A stretch of DNA of 64,000 nucleotides from Negativicoccus succinicivorans. GTDB taxonomy: Bacteria; Bacillota; Negativicutes; Veillonellales; Negativicoccaceae. The translations under genes and the position numbers were made by a program. This document shows, piece by piece, positions 48,440 to 57,277 of the stretch. Position 1 is the first letter of the stretch; each line of letters begins with the position of its first letter. The DNA is taken from assembly GCF_018372215.1 (NCBI RefSeq), contig NZ_JAHAJN010000005.1:46634-110633 (forward strand), read 5' to 3'. The notes beneath the pieces were generated by a model, which searched no databases, was not told the origin of the DNA, and saw only the letters and a list, made by a program, of their open reading frames with translations.

Positions 48440-50709
48440 GACTCGCTGTTCCCTTCGTAGCGTGCCAGCAATTCTTCCACTTCGTCTTTCGTCAGCAAAA
48501 TATCCCGCGCTTTACTGCCCAATGACGGTCCGACGATCCCCATGTTTTCCATGGTGTCAATCAGTCGACCGGCGCGGGTGTAACCTACGCGAAAACGACG
48601 TTGCAACATCGAAACGGAGGCCTGTTCGGTATCCATGACCATGCGAATGGCATCGGGCAAAAGTTCATCTTCCCAACGCGGCTGTTGCGCTTCCTCGGCT
48701 TCCGCGACCGGTTGCACAACTGTTTCATTATACTCCGGTTGCCCCTGCTTTTTGATGTAATTCACCAATTTTTCCACATCCGCATCGGAAATAAACGCGC
48801 CTTGCACGCGCCGCGGTTTCGGTGCGCCGATCGGGTAGAAAAGCATGTCGCCTTTACCAAGTAATTTCTCCGCCCCCGCCATATCCAAAATCGTGCGCGA
48901 ATCGATTTGACTCGAAACGGCAAACGAAATTCGACTCGGAATGTTGGCTTTGATGGTACCCGTCAATACGTCAACGGACGGACGCTGCGTCGCGAGCACG
49001 AGATGCAGTCCGGCCGCGCGCGCCATTTGGGCGAGACGCGCGATCGCGTCTTCCACATCATGCGGCGCGACCATCATCAAGTCCGCGAGTTCGTCAATGA
49101 TAATGACGACAAGCGGCAACGGCGAATCCGGATTCGCTTCATTGTAACCGGTAATGTTACGCACTTTAGCGGAAGCGAATAAACGGTAGCGGTTTTCCAT
49201 TTCACGCACCGCCCAACGCAATACGCCCGCCGCTTTTTTGACATCGGTGACAACCGGCGTCAAAAGATGAGGGATATGGTTATACTGCGCGAGTTCGACT
49301 ACTTTCGGGTCGATCAGAATTAATTTCACTTCATCGGGATACGAACGCAGCAAAATGCTGGATACCAGCGTGTTGATGCAAACGCTTTTGCCAGAACCGG
49401 TGGAGCCCGCTACCAAAAGGTGCGGCATCTTGGCAAGATCGGTAATCACCGGCTGACCGGTAATATCTTCTCCCAAACCGACGGCGATGCCGCCGACCGC
49501 ATGTTGAAATTCGTCGCAGGCAAGCACTTCGCGTAAGCCCACGGAAGAAATTTCCCGGTTCGGCACTTCGATGCCGACCGCCGCTTTGCCGGGAATCGGC
49601 GCTTCGATACGGACGTCGGTCGCCGCGAGTTGCAGCGCGATATCGTCCGCCAAGTTAACGATTTTGCTTACTTTCACGCCCGGTCCCGGTTCCAGCTCGT
49701 AACGCGTCACGGACGGACCGCGGCTGGCGTGAATAATTTTAGTTTCCACGCCGAAGCTCGCCAATAATTCTTCGAGTTTCTGCGCGTTTTCCGCTACTTC
49801 CGCCTGCGTGTCGGCCGTGCTTTGTCGCGTTTTGGTAAGCAAACTCAGTGGCGGCAATTTATAATCAGCGCGATCACTTTTCGGCTTCGCGGGCGCGATA
49901 TCCGGCTTCACTTGTTCCGTATCGGTGTCCGGTTCCGGCTTCATCCAGCTCGGTTCCGGCGCGACAGCCGATGCCTTCACGGGCGGTGTAAACGGGGTAA
50001 CTGCCGCAGCCGGCGTATGGCGATCCGACGAGGGTTCATCGTTTACCGGTGGTTTCTCTTTCGACTTGTCAAAATCAAAAAACTGCGCGCGCTGTTTTTG
50101 TTCCGTAGGCGTGGTTTCGACATGACGATGCGCCTCTACGGTTTCTTTCACTTTGTCACTCGCTTTTTCCCAATGCGGTTGCGCTTTGCCTTTGACAAAG
50201 TTGACGCCGTCCGTCACCGTCCATTTGCTGACGAAAATAGTATTCACCACGAGAATGACGAGCAGCGCAAGTTTCACGCCCGTCTCACCGAAAAGCGTGC
50301 GCAGACACAGCAAACCCGCGCCGCCAAGCGCGCCGCCGTACTGCGGAAACCAGGACGGCTGGATTTCCTGACCGGTCGGCACGTACCACCAGTGCAACGT
50401 GATCAGTCCGAGAACAAAGTAAATAATCCAGGCCGTATCCCGTGTTTTCACCGCCATCGCGCGCGGGCGATAAACGTATCGCGCGCCGAGGAAGATCAGC
50501 GCCAGCGCCGGAATAAACGCGCCGAGACCGAATAAATATTCCAAAATCGTGTGCGTCCAATACCCGGCGATACCGACATCAAAACGGGCAATCGCGATCA
50601 ATGCGAACAACCCGACGGCGATCATCAGCACGCCGCCGATTTCAAAGCGTCGGCTTTCCTGCCGTGCCGTTTCTGTTTTGGTTGGGGATTTACGATTTGC
50701 TTTGGGCAC
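48436..50709 (-). CDS. ftsK: DNA translocase FtsK/SpoIIIE
   Basis: A 757-residue septal DNA pump. Four membrane helices lie in the first ~170 residues, followed by a variable linker. The FtsK motor has GVETKIIHASRGPSVTRYEL, Walker A GSTGSGKSVCINTL and Walker B VVIIIDELADLMM, and the C-terminal winged-helix gamma domain is QASVSMLQRRFRVGYTRAGRLIDTME. GTG 50709 with AAGGAG 7 bases upstream is the start. It overlaps rarA by 20 bases. Confidence 0.95.
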   Translation of the reverse strand: MPKANRKSPTKTETARQESRRFEIGGVLMIAVGLFALIAIARFDVGIAGYWTHTILEYLFGLGAFIPALALIFLGARYVYRPRAMAVKTRDTAWIIYFVLGLITLHWWYVPTGQEIQPSWFPQYGGALGGAGLLCLRTLFGETGVKLALLVILVVNTIFVSKWTVTDGVNFVKGKAQPHWEKASDKVKETVEAHRHVETTPTEQKQRAQFFDFDKSKEKPPVNDEPSSDRHTPAAAVTPFTPPVKASAVAPEPSWMKPEPDTDTEQVKPDIAPAKPKSDRADYKLPPLSLLTKTRQSTADTQAEVAENAQKLEELLASFGVETKIIHASRGPSVTRYELEPGPGVKVSKIVNLADDIALQLAATDVRIEAPIPGKAAVGIEVPNREISSVGLREVLACDEFQHAVGGIAVGLGEDITGQPVITDLAKMPHLLVAGSTGSGKSVCINTLVSSILLRSYPDEVKLILIDPKVVELAQYNHIPHLLTPVVTDVKKAAGVLRWAVREMENRYRLFASAKVRNITGYNEANPDSPLPLVVIIIDELADLMMVAPHDVEDAIARLAQMARAAGLHLVLATQRPSVDVLTGTIKANIPSRISFAVSSQIDSRTILDMAGAEKLLGKGDMLFYPIGAPKPRRVQGAFISDADVEKLVNYIKKQGQPEYNETVVQPVAEAEEAQQPRWEDELLPDAIRMVMDTEQASVSMLQRRFRVGYTRAGRLIDTMENMGIVGPSLGSKARDILLTKDEVEELLARYEGNSES

Positions 50710-52030
50710 TCTGTTTCTCCTTTGTAGCGCTAAGACCGCGCCGTTCGTTCCAGCGGCGGACGAGCTCCTCTTCGCTGCCGTACATTTTCGGTTGATAGTA
50801 CTGATCATTCACGATCGGATCGGGTAAATACTGCTGCTTGACCCATCCGTTCGGATATTGATGGGCGTATCGATACGTTTGTCCATGACCCAGTTGTTGC
50901 GCGCCGCTGTAATGCGCATCACGCAGATGCGCGGGTACATTTCCCATGGCGCCCTGCCGCACGCGCGACAAGGCCGCGTCAATCCCGGTAATCACCGAGT
51001 TGCTTTTCGGCGCCAGCGCAACATACAACACCGCTTCCGCTAAAATAATCCGCGCTTCGGGAAAGCCGACCATCTCCGCCGCCTGCGCCGCCGCCTGCGC
51101 GACAACAAGCGCTTGCGGATCGGCCAGTCCGACATCTTCCGCCGCGCAAATCATGATCCGTCGCGCCATGAACGAGGGTTTCTCGCCGCCTTCGATCATG
51201 CGGGCGAGGTAATGCAACGCCGCATCGGCATCCGAGCCGCGCATGCTTTTGATAAACGCGGACGCGATATCGTAATGGCTGTCGCCGCTTTTATCGTAGG
51301 CCAATCGCCCGATACCGGCCGCCCGCTCGACTTCCGCAAGCGTCACTTCCGCGCCCGGCGCAAGTCCGGCCGCGGTCTGCTCGAGCATATTCAGCGCGAG
51401 CCGCGCATCGCCATTAGCCTGTAGCGCGAGTTCACGGAGCACCTCCGGCGCCACGGTAAGTTTTTGTTTACCCAAGCCGCGCTCCGCATCCGTCACCGCA
51501 TTTTGCAAAATCCGGACAATGGCCGCCGGTGTCAACGCTTCCAAACGAATCAGACGCAAGCGGGACAAAAGTGCCTTCTGCACCTCAAAAAACGGATTTT
51601 CCGTAGTGGCGCCGATCAACGTAATGGTGCCGTCTTCCACATAGGACAGTAATAAATCCTGCTGACCTTTATTAAAACGATGAATTTCATCGATAAAAAC
51701 AATCGTGCGCCGACCGTAAAGACTGCCCTGCTCTTTGGCTTCGGCAATCACTTTACGCAGTTCGGCCACGCCGCTGGTCGTCGCATTCACCGTCACGAAT
51801 TCGCTTTGCGTGAGGTTGGCGATAACTCGGGCAATCGTTGTCTTACCGGTGCCGGGAGGTCCGAATAAAAGCAGAGACGGCACGGTATCCGAGCGAATCA
51901 TCGCCGCTAGAAAACTCTGCGCACCGACGACGGCTTCCTGTCCGTAAATCTCCTCCAAAGTGCGGGGCCGCATACGTACCGCCAGCGGCCGAAAATCCGC
52001 GCGCTGTGTCTGCTCGAATAAATTGGCCAT
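50690..52030 (-). CDS. rarA: Replication-associated recombination protein A (RarA/MgsA)
   Basis: A 446-residue AAA+ ATPase acting at stalled forks. RPRTLEEIYGQEAVVG leads to Walker A LFGPPGTGKTT, Walker B VFIDEIHRFNKGQQDLLL, sensor TENPFFEV and the C-terminal tetramerisation region with DADAALHYLARMIEGGEKPSFMARR. The ATG at 52030 has GGGAG upstream. It lies next to the 6S RNA gene as in several firmicutes. No strong promoter of its own is visible between the 6S terminator and the start. Confidence 0.95.
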   Translation of the reverse strand: MANLFEQTQRADFRPLAVRMRPRTLEEIYGQEAVVGAQSFLAAMIRSDTVPSLLLFGPPGTGKTTIARVIANLTQSEFVTVNATTSGVAELRKVIAEAKEQGSLYGRRTIVFIDEIHRFNKGQQDLLLSYVEDGTITLIGATTENPFFEVQKALLSRLRLIRLEALTPAAIVRILQNAVTDAERGLGKQKLTVAPEVLRELALQANGDARLALNMLEQTAAGLAPGAEVTLAEVERAAGIGRLAYDKSGDSHYDIASAFIKSMRGSDADAALHYLARMIEGGEKPSFMARRIMICAAEDVGLADPQALVVAQAAAQAAEMVGFPEARIILAEAVLYVALAPKSNSVITGIDAALSRVRQGAMGNVPAHLRDAHYSGAQQLGHGQTYRYAHQYPNGWVKQQYLPDPIVNDQYYQPKMYGSEEELVRRWNERRGLSATKEKQSAQSKS

Positions 52031-52049
52031 ATTCTCTCCCGACATACAA

Positions 52050-52079
52050 AAATAACCGCTGTCCATAAAGTCAGCGGCT
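52050..52079 (-). terminator. Terminator of 6S RNA
   Basis: On the minus strand AGCCGCTG pairs with CAGCGGTT across a 9-10 base loop, followed by ATTTTTG. It lies between the 6S RNA and rarA. Confidence 0.75.
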
Positions 52080-52080
52080 A

Positions 52081-52247
52081 TGAAAAATCCCCACCATGTC
52101 GTGATTTGCTGTATTTTGAGCCTGCATGTGCAGGTGGGTGTCTTCCCGCCCGAAGAAAATCTACTCCGCGAGCGAAGTTGGACTCCCTTATCGATGGTGT
52201 TGGTTCAAAATAACGTTAGCCACACGTGCACGGTAGGGGTTTCTTTA
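52081..52247 (-). ncRNA. ssrS: 6S RNA
   Basis: About 165 nt with no coding frame. The ends form a closing stem: AACCCCTACCGTG near the 5' end pairs with CATGGTGGGGATT near the 3' end. An inner region with a large asymmetric bulge follows, with helices around GTGTGG, TCGCGGAG and CCTGCACATGCAGG. It has its own consensus promoter and terminator and lies between rarA and aspS, where 6S is found in several firmicutes. 6S RNA binds the primary holoenzyme and modulates transcription. Identification rests on structure and context, not on alignment. Confidence 0.75.
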
Positions 52248-52254
52248 CACTTAT

Positions 52255-52283
52255 ATAATAGCAAAGTGCAGGCAATTTTTCAA
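52255..52283 (-). promoter_or_regulatory. Promoter of 6S RNA
   Basis: TTGAAA (52278-52283), a 17-base spacer, and TATTAT (52255-52260) on the minus strand, with a start near 52247. Confidence 0.8.
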
Positions 52284-52304
52284 GTTATATTGCCGCCGCT
52301 GCAA

Positions 52305-54098
52305 TTATTTTTTTACGAGATCGTCTTCCGTACGAATGGAAAGTTCGCGCAATTGTTTCGGCGCTACTTCCGACGGTGCCTGGGTCATCGGATCGATCGC
52401 GCTTTGCGTTTTCGGGAACGCGATAACGTCACGAATCGACTGACGATTGGCCATCAGCATGACCAAACGGTCCAGACCGAAGGCGATACCGCCGTGCGGC
52501 GGCGCGCCGAATTCAAAGGCCTCCATGAGGAAACCGAATTTTTGCTGCGCTTCTTCCTGACTGATGCCGATCGCCGCGAAAATTTTCTGCTGCAGTTCTT
52601 CCTGGTAAATACGCAAACTGCCGCCACCGACTTCGATACCGTTCAGGACAAGGTCATACGCTTTTGCCTTCACGCGTTCCGGATTCGATGCGAGGAACTC
52701 GATATCCTCATCACGCGGCATCGTAAAGGGGTGATGCATCGCGACGTAACGTTTCTCTTCTTCGCTGTATTCAAACATCGGGAAGTCGAGCACCCAGGTG
52801 AACGCTAATTCATCCGGATCGATCAGGTTGCGACGACGCCCCATTTCCAAGCGCAATTCGCCCAACGCCTGCGCAACGACTTTCGCTTTATCCGCTACCA
52901 TGAGGATCAGGTCCCCCGGCTGCGCTTCACTGTGAGCGATAATCGACTGCACCATTTCCTCACCGAGGAATTTGGCAATCTGCGATTTGACGGAGCCGTC
53001 CGGATTGACTACGATCCAAGCCACGCCTTTACCGCCGTAACGGCCGACATAGTCGACCAGTCCGTCGAGTTCGCGACGCGGAATGTCGGAGTAACCTTTC
53101 ACCACAATGCCTTTGACTTCGCCGCCTGCTTCGACGACCGAACGGAACACTTTGAAATCGGTCTTGGCTACAATATCCGTCACATTGAAGAACGGCATTT
53201 CGAAACGCAGATCCGGTTTATCCGAACCGTACAGGTTCATCGCGTCATCATAGCTGATACGAGGGAACGGCGTGGGAATCTTTTTGCCGAGCGCGCGTTC
53301 AAAAATGAAAGCGACCATGTTTTCCATTAATTTCAAAATATCGTCGCGTTCGATAAAGCTCATTTCAATATCCAGCTGGGTGAATTCCGGCTGGCGATCC
53401 GCACGCAAGTCTTCATCGCGGAAGCAACGTACAATTTGGAAATATTTGTCCATGCCGGACACCATCAGGATCTGTTTGAAGATCTGAGGGGATTGCGGCA
53501 ACGCGTAAAATTTGCCCGGGTTGACACGACTCGGTACCAGGTAATCGCGCGCGCCTTCCGGCGTGCTTTTAGTCAGCATCGGCGTTTCAATTTCCCAGAA
53601 ACCGTGCTCGTCCAAATAGTCTCGCATCGCTTTCGCTACTTGGTGACGCAGCCGCAAATTCTTTTGCATTTCCGGACGGCGCAAATCCAGATAACGATAT
53701 TTCAGGCGGATATTTTCATCCACATCAACATTATCTTCGATGTAAAACGGAGGGGTTTTGGCGGCATTTAAGACGCGCATTTCATACACTACGACTTCCC
53801 ATTTGCCGGTCGGCATATTTTCGTTGACCGTTTGCGCATCGCGTTCACGCACCGTACCGCGTACGCAAATCACGTATTCATTCCGGATGCCTTCCGCTTT
53901 ATGAAAACTTTCCTCGTCATAATCGGGCAAGGCCACCAGCTGCACTACACCGGTCCGGTCGCGCAAATCCACAAAAATCAAACCGCCGTGATCGCGACGT
54001 CGTTCCACCCATCCGCATAAAACGACTTCGTTGCCGTTTTGCGCCTCGGTCACTTCGCCGCACATCAACGTACGGTGCAAACCTGCCATTGTTTCCAT
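52305..54098 (-). CDS. aspS: Aspartate-tRNA ligase
   Basis: A class IIb synthetase of 597 residues. The OB-fold anticodon domain (VVLCGWVERRRDHGGLIFVDLRDRTGVVQ) precedes motif 2 YFQIVRCFRDEDLRADRQPEFTQLD, a bacterial GAD insertion and the C-terminal GAPPHGGIAFGLDRLVMLM (motif 3). Whether it also charges tRNA-Asn cannot be told. ATG 54098 is used (GAGAGG 8 bases upstream); ATG 54089 is close. It is the last gene of the recJ-aspS run. Confidence 0.96.
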   Translation of the reverse strand: METMAGLHRTLMCGEVTEAQNGNEVVLCGWVERRRDHGGLIFVDLRDRTGVVQLVALPDYDEESFHKAEGIRNEYVICVRGTVRERDAQTVNENMPTGKWEVVVYEMRVLNAAKTPPFYIEDNVDVDENIRLKYRYLDLRRPEMQKNLRLRHQVAKAMRDYLDEHGFWEIETPMLTKSTPEGARDYLVPSRVNPGKFYALPQSPQIFKQILMVSGMDKYFQIVRCFRDEDLRADRQPEFTQLDIEMSFIERDDILKLMENMVAFIFERALGKKIPTPFPRISYDDAMNLYGSDKPDLRFEMPFFNVTDIVAKTDFKVFRSVVEAGGEVKGIVVKGYSDIPRRELDGLVDYVGRYGGKGVAWIVVNPDGSVKSQIAKFLGEEMVQSIIAHSEAQPGDLILMVADKAKVVAQALGELRLEMGRRRNLIDPDELAFTWVLDFPMFEYSEEEKRYVAMHHPFTMPRDEDIEFLASNPERVKAKAYDLVLNGIEVGGGSLRIYQEELQQKIFAAIGISQEEAQQKFGFLMEAFEFGAPPHGGIAFGLDRLVMLMANRQSIRDVIAFPKTQSAIDPMTQAPSEVAPKQLRELSIRTEDDLVKK

Positions 54099-54102
54099 TC
54101 CT

Positions 54103-55371
54103 TTATCCTCTCCGTTCTCGTTCATTTTGCAAGTAGCCGACAACCTCGCTGCGCGCCAGCGTTGTCTGCTCACGCGCGGCCAAATCGCGTATAATCACGG
54201 TGCCGTCTGCTAATTCTGTTTCGCCAATAATTATAACATACTTAGTGCCGGTTTTACCGACCTGCTTCAAACGGCTCTTTAAACTGCGACCTAAAAGATC
54301 GGTATCGACGGTAAACTCCGCCGCCCGCAATTCCTGCGCAATCGCGAACCCGAGTTCACTCGCGGCCTCGCCGTGAGTTGCGATCGCGACATCGCCGGCA
54401 GCGGTGACCTCCGGTAATAAATCTTGCATCGATAACGCGAGCATTAAGCGCTCGAGGCCGACGGCAAAACCGATGCCCGGCGTATGCGGACCGCCGATAT
54501 CTTCGACGAGTCCGTCGTAACGTCCGCCACCGCAAATAGCGCTTTGCGCGCCGAGCGGCGCGTACTGAATTTCAAAAGCGGTTTTCGTATAGTAATCCAA
54601 ACCGCGCACGAGACGCGGATTTAACGTAAACGGAATCCCCGCCGCCGTGAGCAGCTTCTGCGTAGCGGCGAAGTGATCGGCGCATTCCTCACAAAGGTAA
54701 TCGGTGATTTCCGGCGCGTCCTGCGCGAGCTTTCGGCACGCTTCCTCTTTGCAGTCCAACAGACGCAACGGATTTTTATATAAGCGCGTCTTGCAGTCTT
54801 CGCACAATTCGTCCTGATGATCCTCGTAGTACGCGATCAGTTTTTCCCGATATACGGGTCGGCATTTCGGACAACCGACCGAGTTCACAAACACGTTCAG
54901 ATCGTGTAAGCCGAGCGTTTGGAAAAGTTGTACCGCGAGCGCGATAATTTCCCCGTCCGCCTGCGGCGATGGCGTCGCCAATACTTCCACGCCGAATTGG
55001 TGAAATTCACGGTAGCGTCCGGCCTGCGGCCGATCGTAACGGAACATCGAACCGATGTAATACCATTTCGTCACGTTCTGATCCGCATACACTTTATGTT
55101 CCAAATAAGCGCGCACCGCCGCCGCCGTATTTTCCGGGCGGAGCGTCAGCGAACGATCGCCGCGATCGGTAAACGTATACATTTCCTTGGAAACGACGTC
55201 GGTCGTTTCCCCGATACCGCGTTGAAACAGTTCCGTCTTTTCAAAATGCGGCGTGCGAATTTCCTGAAATCCGTACTGCGCACACAATTTACGTATCATT
55301 TCTTCGACATACCGCCATTGCTCACTTTCCGGCGGCAAGATATCTTGCGTTCCTCGCAAGGCTTTAATCAT
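54103..55371 (-). CDS. hisS: Histidine-tRNA ligase
   Basis: A class II synthetase of 422 residues with LRGTQDILPPESEQWRYVEE, motif 2 FRYDRPQAGRYREFHQFGVE and HisA motifs NPRLVRGLDYYTKTAFE and AICGGGRYDGL. A Cys-rich insertion (about 170-240, with CPKC, CEDC, CEEC) is of the type found in many firmicute HisRS. The C-terminal anticodon-binding domain follows. aspS begins 4 bases after the stop, and there is no T-box leader because the start overlaps hemZ. Confidence 0.96.
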   Translation of the reverse strand: MIKALRGTQDILPPESEQWRYVEEMIRKLCAQYGFQEIRTPHFEKTELFQRGIGETTDVVSKEMYTFTDRGDRSLTLRPENTAAAVRAYLEHKVYADQNVTKWYYIGSMFRYDRPQAGRYREFHQFGVEVLATPSPQADGEIIALAVQLFQTLGLHDLNVFVNSVGCPKCRPVYREKLIAYYEDHQDELCEDCKTRLYKNPLRLLDCKEEACRKLAQDAPEITDYLCEECADHFAATQKLLTAAGIPFTLNPRLVRGLDYYTKTAFEIQYAPLGAQSAICGGGRYDGLVEDIGGPHTPGIGFAVGLERLMLALSMQDLLPEVTAAGDVAIATHGEAASELGFAIAQELRAAEFTVDTDLLGRSLKSRLKQVGKTGTKYVIIIGETELADGTVIIRDLAAREQTTLARSEVVGYLQNERERRG

Positions 55372-56807
55372 TGTGTTTCGCTCCTTTGCGATATCAATTG
55401 AAACAGGCGATCTCTTTCCGTAAGGTATGACTCCAACCGTTCACAATACGCTGCATTGTCCCAGGGAAAATAGCAACGATCAAATTGAAACGCGGCATTT
55501 TTGATCACTTTATTCGTCGCTCCCGGTCCGATGCCGAGTATGTGAATGCGTTCGCCCATCATTTGTATATTATAGCGGCAAAGCGTGCCGGGCAAGGCGT
55601 ACCCGATATTGGCCAAATCCGCCGCGAGATATTTCTGACGATATAAATAGTACGGCTCATAACCCATGCCGCACAACGTTTCATAAGCGAGATCCGCCAT
55701 CGCGCGCGTCGTTTCCGCGGACGGCAATCGGTATGCGCCCGCCGTTTGCATCAACGGGCTGTGCCGCTTCAACGCCAACGTATGCACGGTGACATTTTCC
55801 GGTCGCAGACGCGCCACCGCGTCGAGATTTTCTTTCATATCCGCGATGGTCTGGTCGGGCAAACCCGCAATAAAATCCATATTGATCGCGTCAAAATGAT
55901 AGGTTTGCGCCTCGGCGTACACGTGTTCGATCTGTGCGCCGGTATGCGCGCGGTGAATCGTTTGCAAAATGCGATCCTGCAATGTTTGCGGGTTGATACT
56001 CAACCGTGTCACTCCCGCCATACGCATCGCCGCCAGCTTCGCCGCGGTAATCGTATCCGGGCGCCCCGCTTCAACGGTAAATTCCGTACCGGGAGGAATC
56101 GCAAGTTCCGTTTGTAACGCCGTCAATAACGTTTGCAAGTGTTGCTCCGGCAGTACGGTCGGTGTACCGCCGCCGAAGTAGACGCTGTCGATCATCAACT
56201 GATGTCGGCGCAGCAACGCGCCGGCGCGCTGCACATCTTCGAGCAGCGCCGCCAGGAATCCATCCCAATCTTCATCCGGTCGCGCGACACGAGCCGGAAA
56301 CGAGCAATACACGCAATGGCTCGGACAAAACGGGACACCAATATACACCGCCGCTTGGTGATCGGTTTGCCGCCAATCGGTGGAAAGATAGGGCCGTTGG
56401 CGTTCACCGATCGCGGTTAAAAGTCGTCCCCAGCGCGGCGCGACTTTTTCGCGCGCCCACAGCGCCTCCGCCTGCGCGGCGAAATCATCTTCTGCAAGCA
56501 ACGGGTGCAAAAGCTTGGTCGGACGCATCCCGACAAGGTAACCCCATTCACCGAGCGGCTTTTCGCAAAGAGTAACAAGTACGTCACTCAAAAAATGACC
56601 GCCCGCGCGCCGCGTGGAAACTGTTTGCGAAGCATACGAGGTGTTACCCAAGAACAATTCTACCCGGTACGTATTATGTTGCGGCGTCACTCGTACCCGA
56701 CAATCCGGCTGTTTTTCGTCCCAACGCAAACCGAAGCGGAGCATCAGCTGCGCCACGGGGGAATGCCATGCCGCCGGTCCATCCAGGCAGTAAGTGTGCA
56801 GCGTCAT
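55368..56807 (-). CDS. hemZ: HemZ-type radical SAM oxidoreductase (coproporphyrinogen dehydrogenase-like)
   Basis: A 479-residue HemN/HemZ-family protein. An N-terminal domain of about 150 residues precedes the radical SAM core VYIGVPFCPSHCVYCSFPARV (CxxxCxxC), VYFGGGTPTVLPEQHL and the VTRLSINPQTLQDRIL stretch. The long N-terminal part matches the HemZ subgroup. Classic HemN makes protoporphyrinogen IX; the activity of HemZ is less certain. The upstream tetrapyrrole genes in this window are destroyed, so it may act on imported porphyrin or have another role. It overlaps fur and hisS by 4 bases each. Confidence 0.88.
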   Translation of the reverse strand: MTLHTYCLDGPAAWHSPVAQLMLRFGLRWDEKQPDCRVRVTPQHNTYRVELFLGNTSYASQTVSTRRAGGHFLSDVLVTLCEKPLGEWGYLVGMRPTKLLHPLLAEDDFAAQAEALWAREKVAPRWGRLLTAIGERQRPYLSTDWRQTDHQAAVYIGVPFCPSHCVYCSFPARVARPDEDWDGFLAALLEDVQRAGALLRRHQLMIDSVYFGGGTPTVLPEQHLQTLLTALQTELAIPPGTEFTVEAGRPDTITAAKLAAMRMAGVTRLSINPQTLQDRILQTIHRAHTGAQIEHVYAEAQTYHFDAINMDFIAGLPDQTIADMKENLDAVARLRPENVTVHTLALKRHSPLMQTAGAYRLPSAETTRAMADLAYETLCGMGYEPYYLYRQKYLAADLANIGYALPGTLCRYNIQMMGERIHILGIGPGATNKVIKNAAFQFDRCYFPWDNAAYCERLESYLTERDRLFQLISQRSETQ

Positions 56808-57262
56808 ATACGACGCTGTTTACGACGGCATTGCCGGCAGTAGCCGTAGAATTTCAACACATGATCCACGATTTGGAACCGCTCCTCTTCTTCGATGATC
56901 TGCTCCAGCGGATCCAGCATATCGTACTCAAATTCTTTAATGGCGCCGCAACCCAAGCAAATCAGGTGATGATGGAAATGCGGCATATTATCATCAAATA
57001 ATTCGTAGCGCGAACGACCATCTCCGAAATCCAATTTCTTCAACAAGCCGAGTTCCACAAATAAATCGAGCGTACGATATACCGTTGCCAAACCGATGTC
57101 CGGCTGAATGACTTTGACCGCATTGTAGACATCTTCCGCGCTCATGTGTTTTTCGTCGCTTTCCACAAACACTTTCAAAATATCCTGCCGCTGCGAGGTA
57201 AATTTATACTTGTGTTCTTTGATCTTTTCGCGCAACGTCCGCATAATTTCATTTTGTCGCAT
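56804..57262 (-). CDS. fur: Fur-family metalloregulator
   Basis: A 152-residue repressor. The winged helix has KFTSQRQDILKVFVESDEKHMSAEDVYN and the DNA-recognition part DIGLATVYRTLDLFVELGLLKKL. The dimerisation domain has HFHHHLICLGCGAIKEFE (metal site, CxxC) and the second CRQC pair near the C-terminus. The HHHLIC site suits Fur more than PerR or Zur, but this is a judgement. Feo at 9 kb is a natural target. AAAGGA precedes the ATG. Confidence 0.9.
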   Translation of the reverse strand: MRQNEIMRTLREKIKEHKYKFTSQRQDILKVFVESDEKHMSAEDVYNAVKVIQPDIGLATVYRTLDLFVELGLLKKLDFGDGRSRYELFDDNMPHFHHHLICLGCGAIKEFEYDMLDPLEQIIEEEERFQIVDHVLKFYGYCRQCRRKQRRI

Positions 57263-57277
57263 GATAAATCCTTTCTG

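Noticed and set aside
49822..50535. 237-residue plus-strand ORF opposite ftsK
   Set aside because: An Arg-rich shadow of ftsK without motifs.
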